Shown in pieces: positions 23,530 to 35,025 of a stretch of 64,000 nt of DNA; position 1 is the first letter of the stretch; each line of letters starts with the position of its first letter. Source of the stretch: Lotus japonicus (Eukaryota; Streptophyta; Magnoliopsida; Fabales; Fabaceae); NCBI RefSeq assembly GCF_012489685.1, contig NC_080043.1, positions 4,094,501-4,158,500 on the forward strand, given 5' to 3'. Made by a program: the position numbers and the translations under genes. The notes beneath the pieces were generated by a model. The model made no database searches, was not told the origin of the DNA, and saw only the letters and a list, made by a program, of their open reading frames with translations.

Positions 23530-26500
23530 TCAATTCTTCCTAGTGAACATGGACTTCACCAGGGTCCCATAATTGTCAAAGGACTTCCTTATCAACACAT
23601 CCTGCATTTCGTTGAACGGGTGGAGAGCAAGCTGCAATGCCAGTGTCAAACGAGTCCCATTGTTAACCTGCAAAAAATACATACATTGATCACAGTTCTG
23701 TACCCAGTTCATAAAGTCTCAGAGCACAATTGTTAAAGTTTCAGAAAAGTAAGAAACCTGAAGATTGTAACCACATCTTCTACTGTCCTTCATCCAAGAT
23801 GCGACCCAAATGCCACAATCATTTCTACAAAATTCATCATGAAAGTGATACAAAAAGTTAGAAGTGGTTAAAATGAAACAAAAAGTTAGAAGTGAGAGGC
23901 ACTTACGAATTAGCTCTTTGCGCTGGTAATCCCTGGGGTATGACAACCCTAAACTGGGAGCAACGTGGCCTTGGAGTTGTTTCAAGCTGGTAGAATGTGC
24001 TGTCCCTGAGCATGACCTCCATGTAGAGTTCCTGAATGAATGCAGAGTGAATTAGTGTAGCTTTAATGATAAACACATGTAGCTGAACCACAGCGGATAA
24101 GACAAAAAAAAAATAGATGTGAAGACTTACAACTAGCTTTGCATCTGTTATCCTATACTGTAGCCTATCAGATTGAGGGAACGAGTCTAATAGGACTACT
24201 TCTTGATTCTCAAAGTCAAACACAATCAAGTACCAGTGCTCGTTGTTGTCATTCATCGGCACAAACACCTAACATAATGTCAAAAAATGCATACATTGAT
24301 AGTTAGAGTTTTATTTACATTGACATAGGTAGATAGAAGTCATAGGTAACAAACTTTTGTCAAGACTTCTATCTTTCCCATGAAGCTTCTTTGCTGATGG
24401 ATAGTCATGCTCCGGGGATGGGTTGTCCAACCAAGGATGTATTGCTGTCAAATAAGAAAAGGCAGACAATTAATGCATGGAATAATATAACATTAACTAA
24501 CTAACATATTTCTACTACAGAGGGAAAACTTACTGAGAAGTAAGTAGGCAAGAACCAAGTGGTTTGATTCTTGTTGAAGGCTCTTTCAGTGTATGTCAAC
24601 ATGCAGGCAGTCAAGTTTATGATTTCTTGGTCAACACTCTTTTTGGGCTTCAGGAATTGCATAATGCGGCGAGTACCATCAACATTATTCAGGATTGGTT
24701 TGATGATTGTCTCCTTGCTGTGTTTAACAATAATAAAGATTAATAATTATTAAAAATAAAATACTAAAAGATATATATTGTAGATATATATTGTATAAGA
24801 AAAATTATTAAACTAATCTACTATCTACCTGTCTGCACTTCCAGCAGTACACCTCTTAAAGATATAGCAAGCCACAGCAGCCTCCATGTAGCTTAGGGAC
24901 TCTGTCACAGCAGGTCCAAACAAGCTAAGCAGCCACTGATTCAAACACAAATAAATTACAAATAAAGTAGTCAATGTCTGCTAAAATGCTAAAATTAAAA
25001 TAAATAATAGTCATTCACATATGGAGAGAGTCATAAAGAACTTACAGAGGGAATATATAATGGATCAATTGGAGGGACTGGAGTGCACAAAGGAGTGTTG
25101 TCATTTGGTTTTGATGAAGGAGTTGCTGTCTTGGTGGGATCCATGTCATTTGGCTTAAAGGAAGGGGTAGCTGTCTTGGTGCCCAGTGGAACAGGGTGTA
25201 TGGTTTGAAACTCAGATGGAGAGAACAGCTTCTTCACCAGTCCACTTACATCTGTGGGTTTAGCTTTCTCATTTGTTGGGTTGGTCTTCAAGAATTTGTG
25301 AAGGATTTCTTCAGTAGCTGCAGTTCGGAGAGAGTACTTTGGGGTGATAACATATTCAGTTCCTACTGAAATTGGTTTCTCTGGTGTGGCTGTATGAGAA
25401 CTTATGGTGTTTTGGCTGCACCAAGCATTTGCTAAGAACCCAACAGCATGCATGAGCTTGTTGACATCTTCCTTCAATCCAGTCACTGTATTTAGAACAT
25501 CCTGCACAGGGTTGTCAGAAATAATGAGAAAAGTTATTGCAAGGTGGGCATAAATAATGAGAAAAGTTAAAATTGAAATGAGAGTCACAGTCAGACATCA
25601 TTATGAGAAAGAAATGCCACCACTTTCATTCTCTCTCACTCACTCTTTATCACAGAAGGTTTTTTTGAAGTTGTCAGCAAAGGACAAATAATTAAATTAA
25701 ACACTAAACACATGGTAAGGTAATAGAGGTTGGTGCCATAAAGGTTTCCAAGTACTGTGAAAAGGAAGTCATTTGTATATGACAAAAAATGCGAAGACAG
25801 AAAAGTCAGGAAGAAGAATCTTCTTCACAAGTAAATGACAAACAAGACACATCACATGATAAAGAACAAATAAGCCAGGTAGGGTCCTTTTAAACCAAAG
25901 TCAGATACTGCACACACATGGGAGTTTCCTTTTAGGCCTTCCTTTTCCTTTTCCTTTTATACCAACAATCACTTTATAGGAAAAAACAAACAAACAAACC
26001 CGAAACCCTACAAAATCACTTTCACATGGGAGTTTCCTTCTATACCAACAATCACTTTCAAAACCCTAAATAAACCCCCCTTTTGACCTTGAATAAAAAA
26101 AAAACCATTTTGACTTCGCATTTGACTTAATAGTAAAATACATTTGTCAACTTCAGTGGAAGAAGATAATGAAAAGATATGGCAGATTTGTCGTAGATTT
26201 GTTGGTTTATGACAAAATCAGAATCAGAAATAAGGAAAATATTTGTGCCAAAAACCTCAACCGAAACCCTAAAAAACCATAACAACAGAAATCCTACAAA
26301 TCTAAACTTGAACATACCTTTTCATTGGGGCTTTCCTTCCCTGTACAGACCTCAGGCCTAAGCAGTGGGTGTTCATCATGGTCGATACCTTTTCCTTTCA
26401 CCTCATGACGGCTTCACGAACCATGTCATGCAAAAAGAAAAAAAAAATACAAGTTAGAATCCACTATCACATGACGATGTATTTCAAAGAAAACAAAACC

Positions 26501-26683
26501 ACCTTAGTAGCGAACAAACCTGGAAGATATGGTGATGATGGACGGTATCTTCCTTGGCCTGACAGAATGGATGGAAAGGGTTGGGTGGGTGCGAGACTTC
26601 AAAGGAGAGGTGATCGAGTCAACATCTCGAGTCCTTCTCTTCCTCGTGGTCATTCTCCGAGGGGTTTTTCCTCTTCCAGTCAT
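23530..26683 (-). CDS. Ulp1-like cysteine protease (C48 family), MULE cargo
   Basis: Ten exons on the minus strand, all GT/AG and in phase: 26683-26520, 26411-26318, 25501-25046, 24935-24829, 24717-24534, 24444-24355, 24268-24131, 24031-23907, 23824-23758, 23667-23530; 520 aa. The N-terminal third is basic then low-complexity (Lys/Thr/Pro repeats, about 180-238); the C-terminal half is an Ulp1 catalytic domain with His376 (NNEHWYL), Asp393 (VVLLDSFP), Gln444 (VIPQG) and Cys456 (NDCGIW). Such enzymes cleave SUMO or SUMO-like modifiers. Ulp1 genes are known cargo of plant Kaonashi-type MULEs. The start is the first ATG after a TATA box (26785-26794), and the following 54 codons are basic (MTGRGKTPRRMTTRKRR). 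No stop or frameshift interrupts the model. The first two exons are the least certain. Confidence 0.85.
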
Positions 26684-26784
26684 GTCTTCGCCGGCGATGA
26701 TGGGTTTTGTGGTGGTGGGTTTTCCGGTGGGTTTTGCGGTGAGGATTGGGTGTCAAAACGTCTAGACTCGAGTCTAGAGAAGCT

Positions 26785-26794
26785 TTATATAGCC
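26785..26794 (-). promoter_or_regulatory. TATA box of the Ulp1-like gene
   Basis: CTATATAAAG on the minus strand, about 105 bp before the proposed ATG at 26683. It gives the Ulp1 gene its own promoter, between the gene and the tandem array. Confidence 0.6.
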
Positions 26795-26989
26795 TCATCA
26801 CGCTAGCTGGCATGGTTGAGGCCAAACGACGGCTTCGCTGATGATTTCTCACTAAAATGAAGTGGGTCAAGTGTAAATTGCTATTGAAAATTGAAAATAA
26901 ACTCCAACTCCACAAACCTTTCCACTTCTTCTTCTGATTGATTTGATTGTACCCTATGCCGCCTGTTGCACTCATGACTTCCCGCGTTC

Positions 26990-27590
26990 CAACACATTGA
27001 ATCTGACATTTTTAGCCAAAAGTAGGGGCAAACTGGTCATTTCCGGTGTTGATATAGGGGCATAATGGATATTCTGGGACAAAAAAGTAGGGGCATACTC
27101 GTTATAATAGGCCATTTAATAGGGGCGAAATCGCCCACCTGCGTGAAATAATAGGGGTATACTCGTGATTCGAGGGTCACGTTTGAACAGCTCATCATGA
27201 CCTTTACACTTTTCTTTTTTAAATAATTTTTGTCTTCAAAATGTGATTTCTTCCAAAATTGATTTAAAAACCCACTTAATTAGGGCTGCAAAATCTGTGC
27301 ATCACTTAAATGGTTTAAAATCCCACTTGATTATATAAAAAATCTCTGCCTCAATTATTTGATTTAAAAACCCACTTAAATATATTAAAAAATTTCGATA
27401 TTAATACTAAATACTAAAGAGTATTTTGAAAGTATAATGCATAAAACGTAAATACAACTTTTGATTTTTAAAAATAAAAAAAATACAAAATTTGTAAACT
27501 AGTAAAATATTAATGCACTGAATTTTCAATACCCATAAAATAAATGAATTGAATATGTAAATTAGTTCAAATTTTAAAAAAATAAATGAA
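26990..27590. other. Ulp1 upstream spacer
   Basis: Between Ulp1 and the array. At 27015-27180 a short word (AATAGGGGNATANTCGT-like) recurs four times with irregular spacing; the rest is AT-rich. No gene. Confidence 0.5.
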
Positions 27591-30500
27591 TGCACACTCG
27601 ATTCGGTCCACCTACGCCATCGGGAACCCTAATCAGTCACTAAAGGTTAGCCTTGGTGGAAGGTAGCCCTAAGAGAGTGAGATTAGGGATGCACGCCGCT
27701 CTTGACCTAAGTATAAGAACTCACGGATGCACACTCGATTCGGTCCACCTACGCCATCGGGTACCCTAATCAGTCACTAAAGGTTAGCCTTGGTGGAAGG
27801 TAGCCCTAAGAGAGTGAGATTAGGGATGCACGCCCCTCTCGACCTAAGTATAAGAACTCACAGATGCACACTCGATTCGGTCCACCTACGCCATCGGGAA
27901 CCCTAATCAGTCACTAAAGGTTAGCCTTGGTGGAAGGTAGCCCTAAGAGAGTGAGATTAGGGATGCACGCCGCTCTTGACCTAAGTATAAGAACTCACGG
28001 ATGCACACTCGATTCGGTCCACCTACGCCATCGGGAACCCTAATCAGTCACTAAAGGTTAGCCTTGGTGGAAGGTAGCCCTAAGAGAGTGAGATTAGGGA
28101 TGCACGCCCCTCTCGACCTAAGTATAAGAACTCACGGATGCACACTCGATTCGGTCCACCTACGCCATCGGGAACCCTAATCAGTCACTAAAGGTTAGCC
28201 TTGGTGGAAGGTAGCCCTAAGAGAGTGAGATTAGGGATGCACGCCGCTCTTGACCTAAGTATAAGAACTCACGGATGCACACTCTATTCGGTCCACCTAC
28301 GCCATCGGGAACCCTAATCAGTCACTAAAGGTTAGCCTTGGTGGAAGGTAGCCCTAAGAGAGTGAGATTAGGGATGCACGCCCCTCTCGACCTAAGTATA
28401 AGAACTCACGGATGCACACTCGATTCGGTCCACCTACGCCATCGGGAACCCTAATCAGTCACTAAAGGTTAGCCTTGGTGGAAGGTAGCCCTAAGAGAGT
28501 GAGATTAGGGATGCACGCCGCTCTTGACCTAAGTATAAGAACTCACGGATGCACACTCGATTCGGTCCACCTACCCCATCGGGAACCCTAATCAGTCACT
28601 AAAGGTTAGCCTTGGTGGAAGGTAGCCCTAAGAGAGTGAGATTAGGGATGCACGCCGCTCTTGACCTAAGTATAAGAACTCACGGATGCACACTCGATTC
28701 GGTCCACCTACGCCATCGGGTACCCTAATCAGTCACTAAAGGTTAGCCCTAAGAGAGTGAGATTAGGGATGCACGCCGCTCTTGACCTAAGTATAAGAAC
28801 TCACGGATGCACACTCGATTCGGTCCACCTACGCCATCGGGTACCCTAATCAGTCACTAAAGGTTAGCCTTGGTGGAAGGTAGCCCTAAGAGAGTGAGAT
28901 TAGGGATGCACGCCCCTCTCGACCTAAGTATAAGAACTCACGGATGCACACTCGATTCGGTCCACCTACGCCATCGGGAACCCTAATCAGTCACTAAAGG
29001 TTAGCCTTGGTGGAAGGTAGCCCTAAGAGAGTGAGATTAGGGATGCACGCCGCTCTTGACCTAAGTATAAGAACTCACGGATGCACACTCGATTCGGTCC
29101 ACCTACGCCATCGGGAACCCTAATCAGTCACTAAAGGTTAGCCTTGGTGGAAGGTAGCCCTAAGAGAGTGAGATTGGGGATGCACGCCCCTCTCGACCTA
29201 AGTATAAGAACTCACGGATGCACACTCGATTCGGTCCACCTACGCCATCGGGAACCCTAATCAGTCACTAAAGGTTAGCCTTGGTGGAAGGTAGCCCTAA
29301 GAGAGTGAGATTAGGGATGCACGCCGCTCTTGACCTAAGTATAAGAACTCACGGATGCACACTCGATTCGGTCCACCTACGCCATCGGGAACCCTAATCA
29401 GTCACTAAAGGTTAGCCTTGGTGGAAGGTAGCCCTAAGAGAGTGAGATTAGGGATGCACGCCCCTCTCGACCTAAGTATAAGAACTCACGGATGCACACT
29501 CGATTCGGTCCACCTACGCCATCGGGAACCCTAATCAGTCACTAAAGGTTAGCCTTGGTGGAAGGTAGCCCTAAGAGAGTGAGATTAGGGATGCACGCCG
29601 CTCTTGACCTAAGTATAAGAACTCACGGATGCACACTCGATTCGGTCCACCTACCCCATCGGGAACCCTAATCAGTCACTAAAGGTTAGCCTTGGTGGAA
29701 GGTAGCCCTAAGAGAGTGAGATTAGGGATGCACGCCGCTCTTGACCTAAGTATAAGAACTCACGGATGCACACTCGATTCGGTCCACCTACGCCATCGGG
29801 TACCCTAATCAGTCACTAAAGGTTAGCCCTAAGAGAGTGAGATTAGGGATGCACGCCGCTCTTGACCTACGTATAAGAACTCACGGATGCACACTCGATT
29901 CGGTCCACCTACGCCATCGGGTACCCTAATCAGTCACTAAAGGTTAGCCTTGGTGGAAGGTAGCCCTAAGAGAGTGAGATTAGGGATGCACGCCGCTCTT
30001 GACCTAAGTATAAGAACTCACGGATGCACACTCGATTCGGTCCACCTACGCCATCGGGAACCCTAATCAGTCACTAAAGGTTAGCCTTGGTGGAAGGTAG
30101 CCCTAAGAGAGTGAGATTAGGGATGCACGCCGCTCTTGACCTAAGTATAAGAACTCACGGATGCACACTCGATTCGGTCCACCTACCCCATCGGGTACCC
30201 TAATCAGTCACTAAAGGTTAGCCTTGGTGGAAGGTAGCCCTAAGAGAGTGAGATTAGGGATGCACGCCGCTCTTGACCTAAGTATAAGAACTCACAGATG
30301 CACACTCGATTCGGTCCACCTACCCCATCGGGAACCCTAATCAGTCACTAAAGGTTAGCCTTGGTGGAAGGTAGCCCTAAGAGAGTGAGATTAGGGATGC
30401 ACGCCGCTCTTGACCTAAGTATAAGAACTCACGGATGCACACTAGATTCGGTCCACCTACCCCATCGGGTACCCTAATCAGTCACTAAAGGTTAGCCTTG

Positions 30501-30723
30501 GTGGAAGGTAGCCCTAAGAGAGTGAGATTAGGGATGCACGCCGCTCTTGACCTAAGTATAAGAACTCACGGATGCACACTCGATTCGGTCCACCTACCCC
30601 ATCGGGTACCCTAATCAGTCACTAAAGGTTAGCCTTGGTGGAAGGTAGCCCTAAGAGAGTGAGATTAGGGATGCACGCCGCTCTTGACCTAAGTATAAGA
30701 ACTCACGGATGCACACTCGATTC
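27591..30723. repeat. 137-bp tandem array, 23 units, with an 8-unit higher-order repeat
   Basis: Unit starts (TGCACACTCG) fall at 27591, 27728, 27865, 28002 and so on to 30710. Twenty-one units are 137 bp and two (28687 and 29767) are 121 bp through the same 16-bp deletion. Units differ by a GCCGCTCTTGACC or GCCCCTCTCGACC end and by CGCC/CCCC and GGGAACC/GGGTACC variants. The order of variants in units 2-9 is repeated exactly in units 10-17 (1,080 bp period), a higher-order repeat; the last six units are homogenised. Each unit has GGATGCAC twice and a perfect CCCTAA...TTAGGG inverted repeat around a 10-base spacer. No frame is coding. Confidence 0.97.
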
Positions 30724-31280
30724 TTATTCCAGTTAATTGCTAAGTTAATAAGTATTAATTTAAATGCATTGTATAACGATAAATGTGGCTGGCCCTAGTG
30801 GTAAATGCAATGTCTTTTAAGTCTCATGACATGGGTTCGAATCCCATTGAGTCATTGTGTGTATTTTGTTTTCAAATCAATTTTTATTCCAGTTAATTGC
30901 TAAGTTAATAAGTATTAATTTAAATGCATTGTATAACGACAAATGTGGCTGGCCCTGGTGGTAAATGCAATGTCTTTTAAGTCATGGGTTCGAATCCCAT
31001 TGAGTCATTGTGTGTATTTTTTTTTCAAATCAGTTTTTATTCCAGTTAATTGCTAAGTTAATAAGTATAATTTAAATGCATTGAATAGCAACAAATGTGG
31101 CTGGCCCTGGTGGTAAATGCAATGTCTTTTAAGTCCCATGACCCGGGTTCGAATCCCATTGAGTCATTGTGTGTATTTTTTTTTCAAATAAATTTTTATT
31201 CCAGTTAATAGCGTAGTTAATAAGTATAAGTTAAGTTAAAGGCACCTAAGTTAAATGCATTGAATAACAACACATGTGGC
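30724..31280. repeat. Tandem tRNA-like (SINE-like) repeat, 3.5 copies
   Basis: Units of 160, 153 and 160 bp start at 30724, 30884 and 31037 (TTATTCCAGTTAAT), with a partial unit from 31197. Each full unit contains TGGCCCTAGTGG or TGGCCCTGGTGG, like an RNA polymerase III A box, and GGGTTCGAATCCC about 35-40 bp on, a perfect B-box core. The ends do not fold into a full acceptor stem, so these are tRNA-derived repeat heads, not functional tRNA genes. Confidence 0.75.
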
Positions 31281-31433
31281 TGGCACCAACAGAACACAGT
31301 GCAAATTAATTAAAGTGTATGCTATTAGGTATCAACATTTCCATTAATCAATCCAAAAACTACCACAACCTAAACTACAGTCAATCAAAGTGTCTTCACC
31401 ATCTACTCCTCCGCATCATCATCCCCAACAACA

Positions 31434-34400
31434 TCAATTTTCTCCACTGCTATCGCTAACATAAATGGGTGCAGCCTTGGCCTTCCGCTCAACTTCATTT
31501 AAGCAACCCACAAACTGTGTCACAACAATAGTTTAGTTACAAACAATGTTGTGAAAAACTAGATTCTACGTAGAATCGGAGAGGGGGTTCAAAATCGGAT
31601 AATCGTATAATCGTAAATTGAATCGTAAGATTCTACCATGAATAGAAAAACAAAAAAATAGCATTGATATCTTGTAAGTCACATCATTTAACAAAAATTG
31701 GAATAAAAATTCATTAGATTAACATCCATATAAGTCATAATCTCAATCCAAAATCATAAGAGTACTAAGAATGAAGGAAAACAAAGATGTTGAAGAATGA
31801 AGAGAAAACATAAGAAGAAGAGACCTAGATAGAGACTACAGAAAACAGAGCATGAATGCGTGATTCAATTCACTCTACTATGAGTGAATTAAATAGGCAA
31901 TTAGAGGCATGAAAACGGTCACATGAGTTGATTTTTCAAAATATACAATCAGTTATTAATTCTTGTCAATTAACCATTCAAATTTGGCAACTACAATCAA
32001 TTAGAGCTTCAATTTTGAAATCCCCTAAATGCTGGGTGGTGGGTTGTTTTTTCCACAAAGTAAAAAAACTCTCTAGTTTCCCCAATTTTAGGAATCAGCT
32101 TCAAAAATTAAAAAAATACTAGAATCGTAAGATTCAATAGGATTTTACGATTTTACGATTAAAATCTAAGATTCTACGGGATTCCACCAAAAAAAGATTT
32201 TGCATGCAATTTGAATCGGAACAGTGCTGCAAAATCGTAAAATCTTAGGATTTTGCGATTTTGCTATAGATTTTGCCAACATTGGTTACAAAATCTGAAA
32301 ACATAATCTTGGCAGACAAAATTTAATCCCTTTCAAGAACACATTCACACTTACAGTTGGGACTTGTGTAGAAGATCCAGGTTCACATATGCGAATCCCA
32401 GGGTATGATGGCAAAGTGAACCCATCCATGATGTTCATTCCAGGATGAAAATACTCCTGGGTCAAAGGAGTCATAAAAGGATAATTCAAATCTTGAGAAC
32501 AAGCTTCGTTAACACCCTGATCCTGTAAAACAAAGTTAAATCTAAAATGCTCATGGACATGTACTGATCAAAAATGAATGACACAAAGATGGCCCACAAG
32601 GATAATACCTTGCCTTTGCCTTTTCCAGCAACTTCAAGTGAGGAGACTCCATGCATAGTTACATTATATGGCAATACCTCATCAACCTACACACACAAAT
32701 TAATTTTAAATCACTACTAAACTGAAACAAGTAGAATAAAATATTATAGTTTAAGAACTCCAAATGTATACTAACATCATCAAGCTCCACAGATGAATCA
32801 CTCATAGCAGTGTCGTGGGAACCAACTCCTTGACCTACACGCATTTCCGGGCATGTGCGAATTGTATGACCAGGCATTCTGCATCTTGAGCATAACCTTG
32901 TCTTTTTCCCACCTTTCTTCTTGCGCCCCTTTGTGATCACCACAGCGGGATCACCAATCAAGAATGGTCCAGTGCGGATGGTTTTGTTTCCCACCCTACG
33001 CCTTTGAACACTGTCAGCCAACTTATATATGTCCTGCAAGACTTGAGAGAAATCATTCACATTCTCACAAGCTATTTCACTTAGTATGTTGCAAGCAGCA
33101 GAAAGCACACCCCTCCTTAACATCGCCAATTTCTTTGAATCATTGCCAGTAACAGTGTCATTAATCTGATTCATGTAGTCCACCTTAGCCGTCCTTGACC
33201 ACCGTTTACAAATAAGACTATCAGGAACTTCAGCCAGTCTCTCATTTCTCATTGCACATATCATGTGAGAACAAGGAATTCCATAATACTCAAAGTGACC
33301 ACAATCACACACAAACTTTGAAGAATTCTTGTCATATAACACCACATACTCACGCCTTTCATACAAAGCCTTGTTCATCTTCACCATCACCACATCATTG
33401 ACCTCAGTCCTTTGGATAATATTTAAGCCACCCACATATTGAATCTGAGTTTTAACTTCATTGAACATGCTCCTTGTCAATTTATGGGAGAAACCTCGCT
33501 CAATATAACCAAGGGAAGTAGTGGGCAAAGGTTCTGTATACATTGTGTTAAAATCAGCAACTAACTCATTGTGTCGGTACTCCTTCACAGCCCTCTCAAA
33601 ATTATGAATGAAATCAATCAAACTGTTTTTACATTGAACATAGCTCTTGATGAATGAATTGATCCCTTCACACATTGACGTGGTTCTTATGCCTGCAAAG
33701 AATTTGTCCCTCATAAATGCAGTTGCCCACATTTCTTTCATCCCATACATTATTGTCAACCACTCATCATCACCAAATCCATACTTCTCCATAACCTTAG
33801 CCCAAACTTGGTCAAATCTATCCGGATTGAAGTTGCCATAAATCAGAACTTTAAAATCATCCAAAAAGTCTGAATTCTTAAGTTTCTGTAGCGCTTTTTG
33901 TTGAATATGCCAACCACACAACCTGTGACGGGCATTAGGAAAGACACAACTTATTGCTTCTTTCATTGCTAAATCACCATCTGTAACAACACCTTTCGGG
34001 TGCTTCTGAAACATACACTCAGCAAATGTCTCCAAAACCCACTTATAAGTCTCGATCGACTCATCCGTAACCAAAGCACAAGCAAAAACTGTTGTCTGCC
34101 CATGATGATTGTAGCCACAGAAAATCACAAGAGGCTTATTATACTTGTTCCTCTTATAGGTGCTGTCAAAGGCAATTACATCGCCAAAAGCATGGTAATC
34201 CACTCTGCTCACTCCATCACTCCAAAATAAGTCTTTGAGATTTTCATCTTCAGTTTTAGTATACTTGGAGAAAAACATTGGATCACCCTCAGCCTTAGCC
34301 TGAAAATATGACAAAGCAGCAACTGCATCTCCGTTTCCTACCCTTATCCGCTTCTCCTTATCAATGTGATTGAACAGATCCTTCTTCGTAAAACCCAATG

Positions 34401-35025
34401 CCTCATGACTACCTTTCTGCCCCAGCATCAAGCCCATTATGTTGCAAGTCCTCACCCCATGTAGCTTAAGGCTATTAATCTGAGCCTTGTCAGAATCATT
34501 GAGGTGCCGAAAGGAAGAAATCAAGTGGACTTTATCCACAGGTGCCAGAACATGGTTGTGATTCTTGACAAAGTAAGCAACTTTCCACTTACCTGAGTTG
34601 CTTTCAAAGCGAACACGGAAGCGAGCTGGACATGACACCCTGGTAATTCCCTTTGAAACTCTAACCCGGTCCCTCCGCTGCACGTATTTTCTATGCCTCA
34701 CCCCCTCTTTGCTGCATACCAGTTGACGAGTAACAATGTAACCCTTAGCAGAACGATAGACATTGTCTTTCCTTACACCAAAACCATAACACTGACCATA
34801 TCTTTCGTAGAACTTAATCGCATCCTCTTCAGAATCAAATTCCATACCCATTATATCATCTTCTGTCAAATCTAATATGCTCTTCTCATACACAGCACCA
34901 TCATCGTCCTCATCCTCCACTCCAGTAGAACCACCATTTTCCTCAGATAATTCATGCCCATTGTTACCTAAACTGACATGGGCTTCTTCCTCTCCATTTT
35001 CACCGGATTGTACATTACTTTCCAT
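31434..35025 (-). CDS. FAR1-type MULE transposase, apparently intact
   Basis: Four exons in phase: 35025-32776, 32686-32609, 32522-32355, 31514-31434; 858 aa. A FAR1 DNA-binding domain lies at about 60-160 (Cys104, Cys132, HNH near 156-158, the WRKY-like zinc fold). The MULE transposase domain has Asp287 (AFDSTY), Asp349 (VVTDGD), the Cys370/His373 pair (CGWH) and Glu453 (SMCEGINSF), so the DDE triad is present. A SWIM finger follows at 573-587 (CDCGHFEYYGIPCSH) and a CCHC knuckle at 712-725 (CSRCRMPGHTIRTC). The last exon ends in PIYVSDSSGEN. It reads inward from the right TIR with a likely leader intron (about 35202 to 35033). Alone it could be called a FAR1-related host gene; its place just inside a TIR with a perfect TSD argues for a working element transposase. 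Confidence 0.92.
31544..32284. mobile_element. hAT-like MITE in transposase intron 3
   Basis: Flanked by an exact 8-bp duplication, GTTACAAA (31536-31543 and 32285-32292). Left end CAATGTTGTGAAAAACTAGA; right end, reverse-complemented, CAATGTTGGCAAAATCTATA. The interior repeats AATCGTAAGATTCTA-type words in both orientations. Non-coding, 741 bp, wholly inside an intron, so it need not harm the transposase. Confidence 0.85.

Noticed and set aside
26369..26806. Plus-strand 145-codon frame and other frames at 26529-26975
   Set aside because: They are antisense or alternate-frame readings of the first exon and promoter of the Ulp1-like gene, which has a coherent 10-exon model on the minus strand.
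27591..30723. CRISPR-like array
   Set aside because: Units are contiguous 137-bp tandem repeats with no unique spacers, in a plant nuclear context.
30833..31157. Functional tRNA genes
   Set aside because: B-box cores are perfect but acceptor and anticodon stems do not pair, so I call them tRNA-derived repeats.
31928..32122. 64-codon frame within the nested hAT element
   Set aside because: Lies in a non-coding MITE with no similarity to a transposase.
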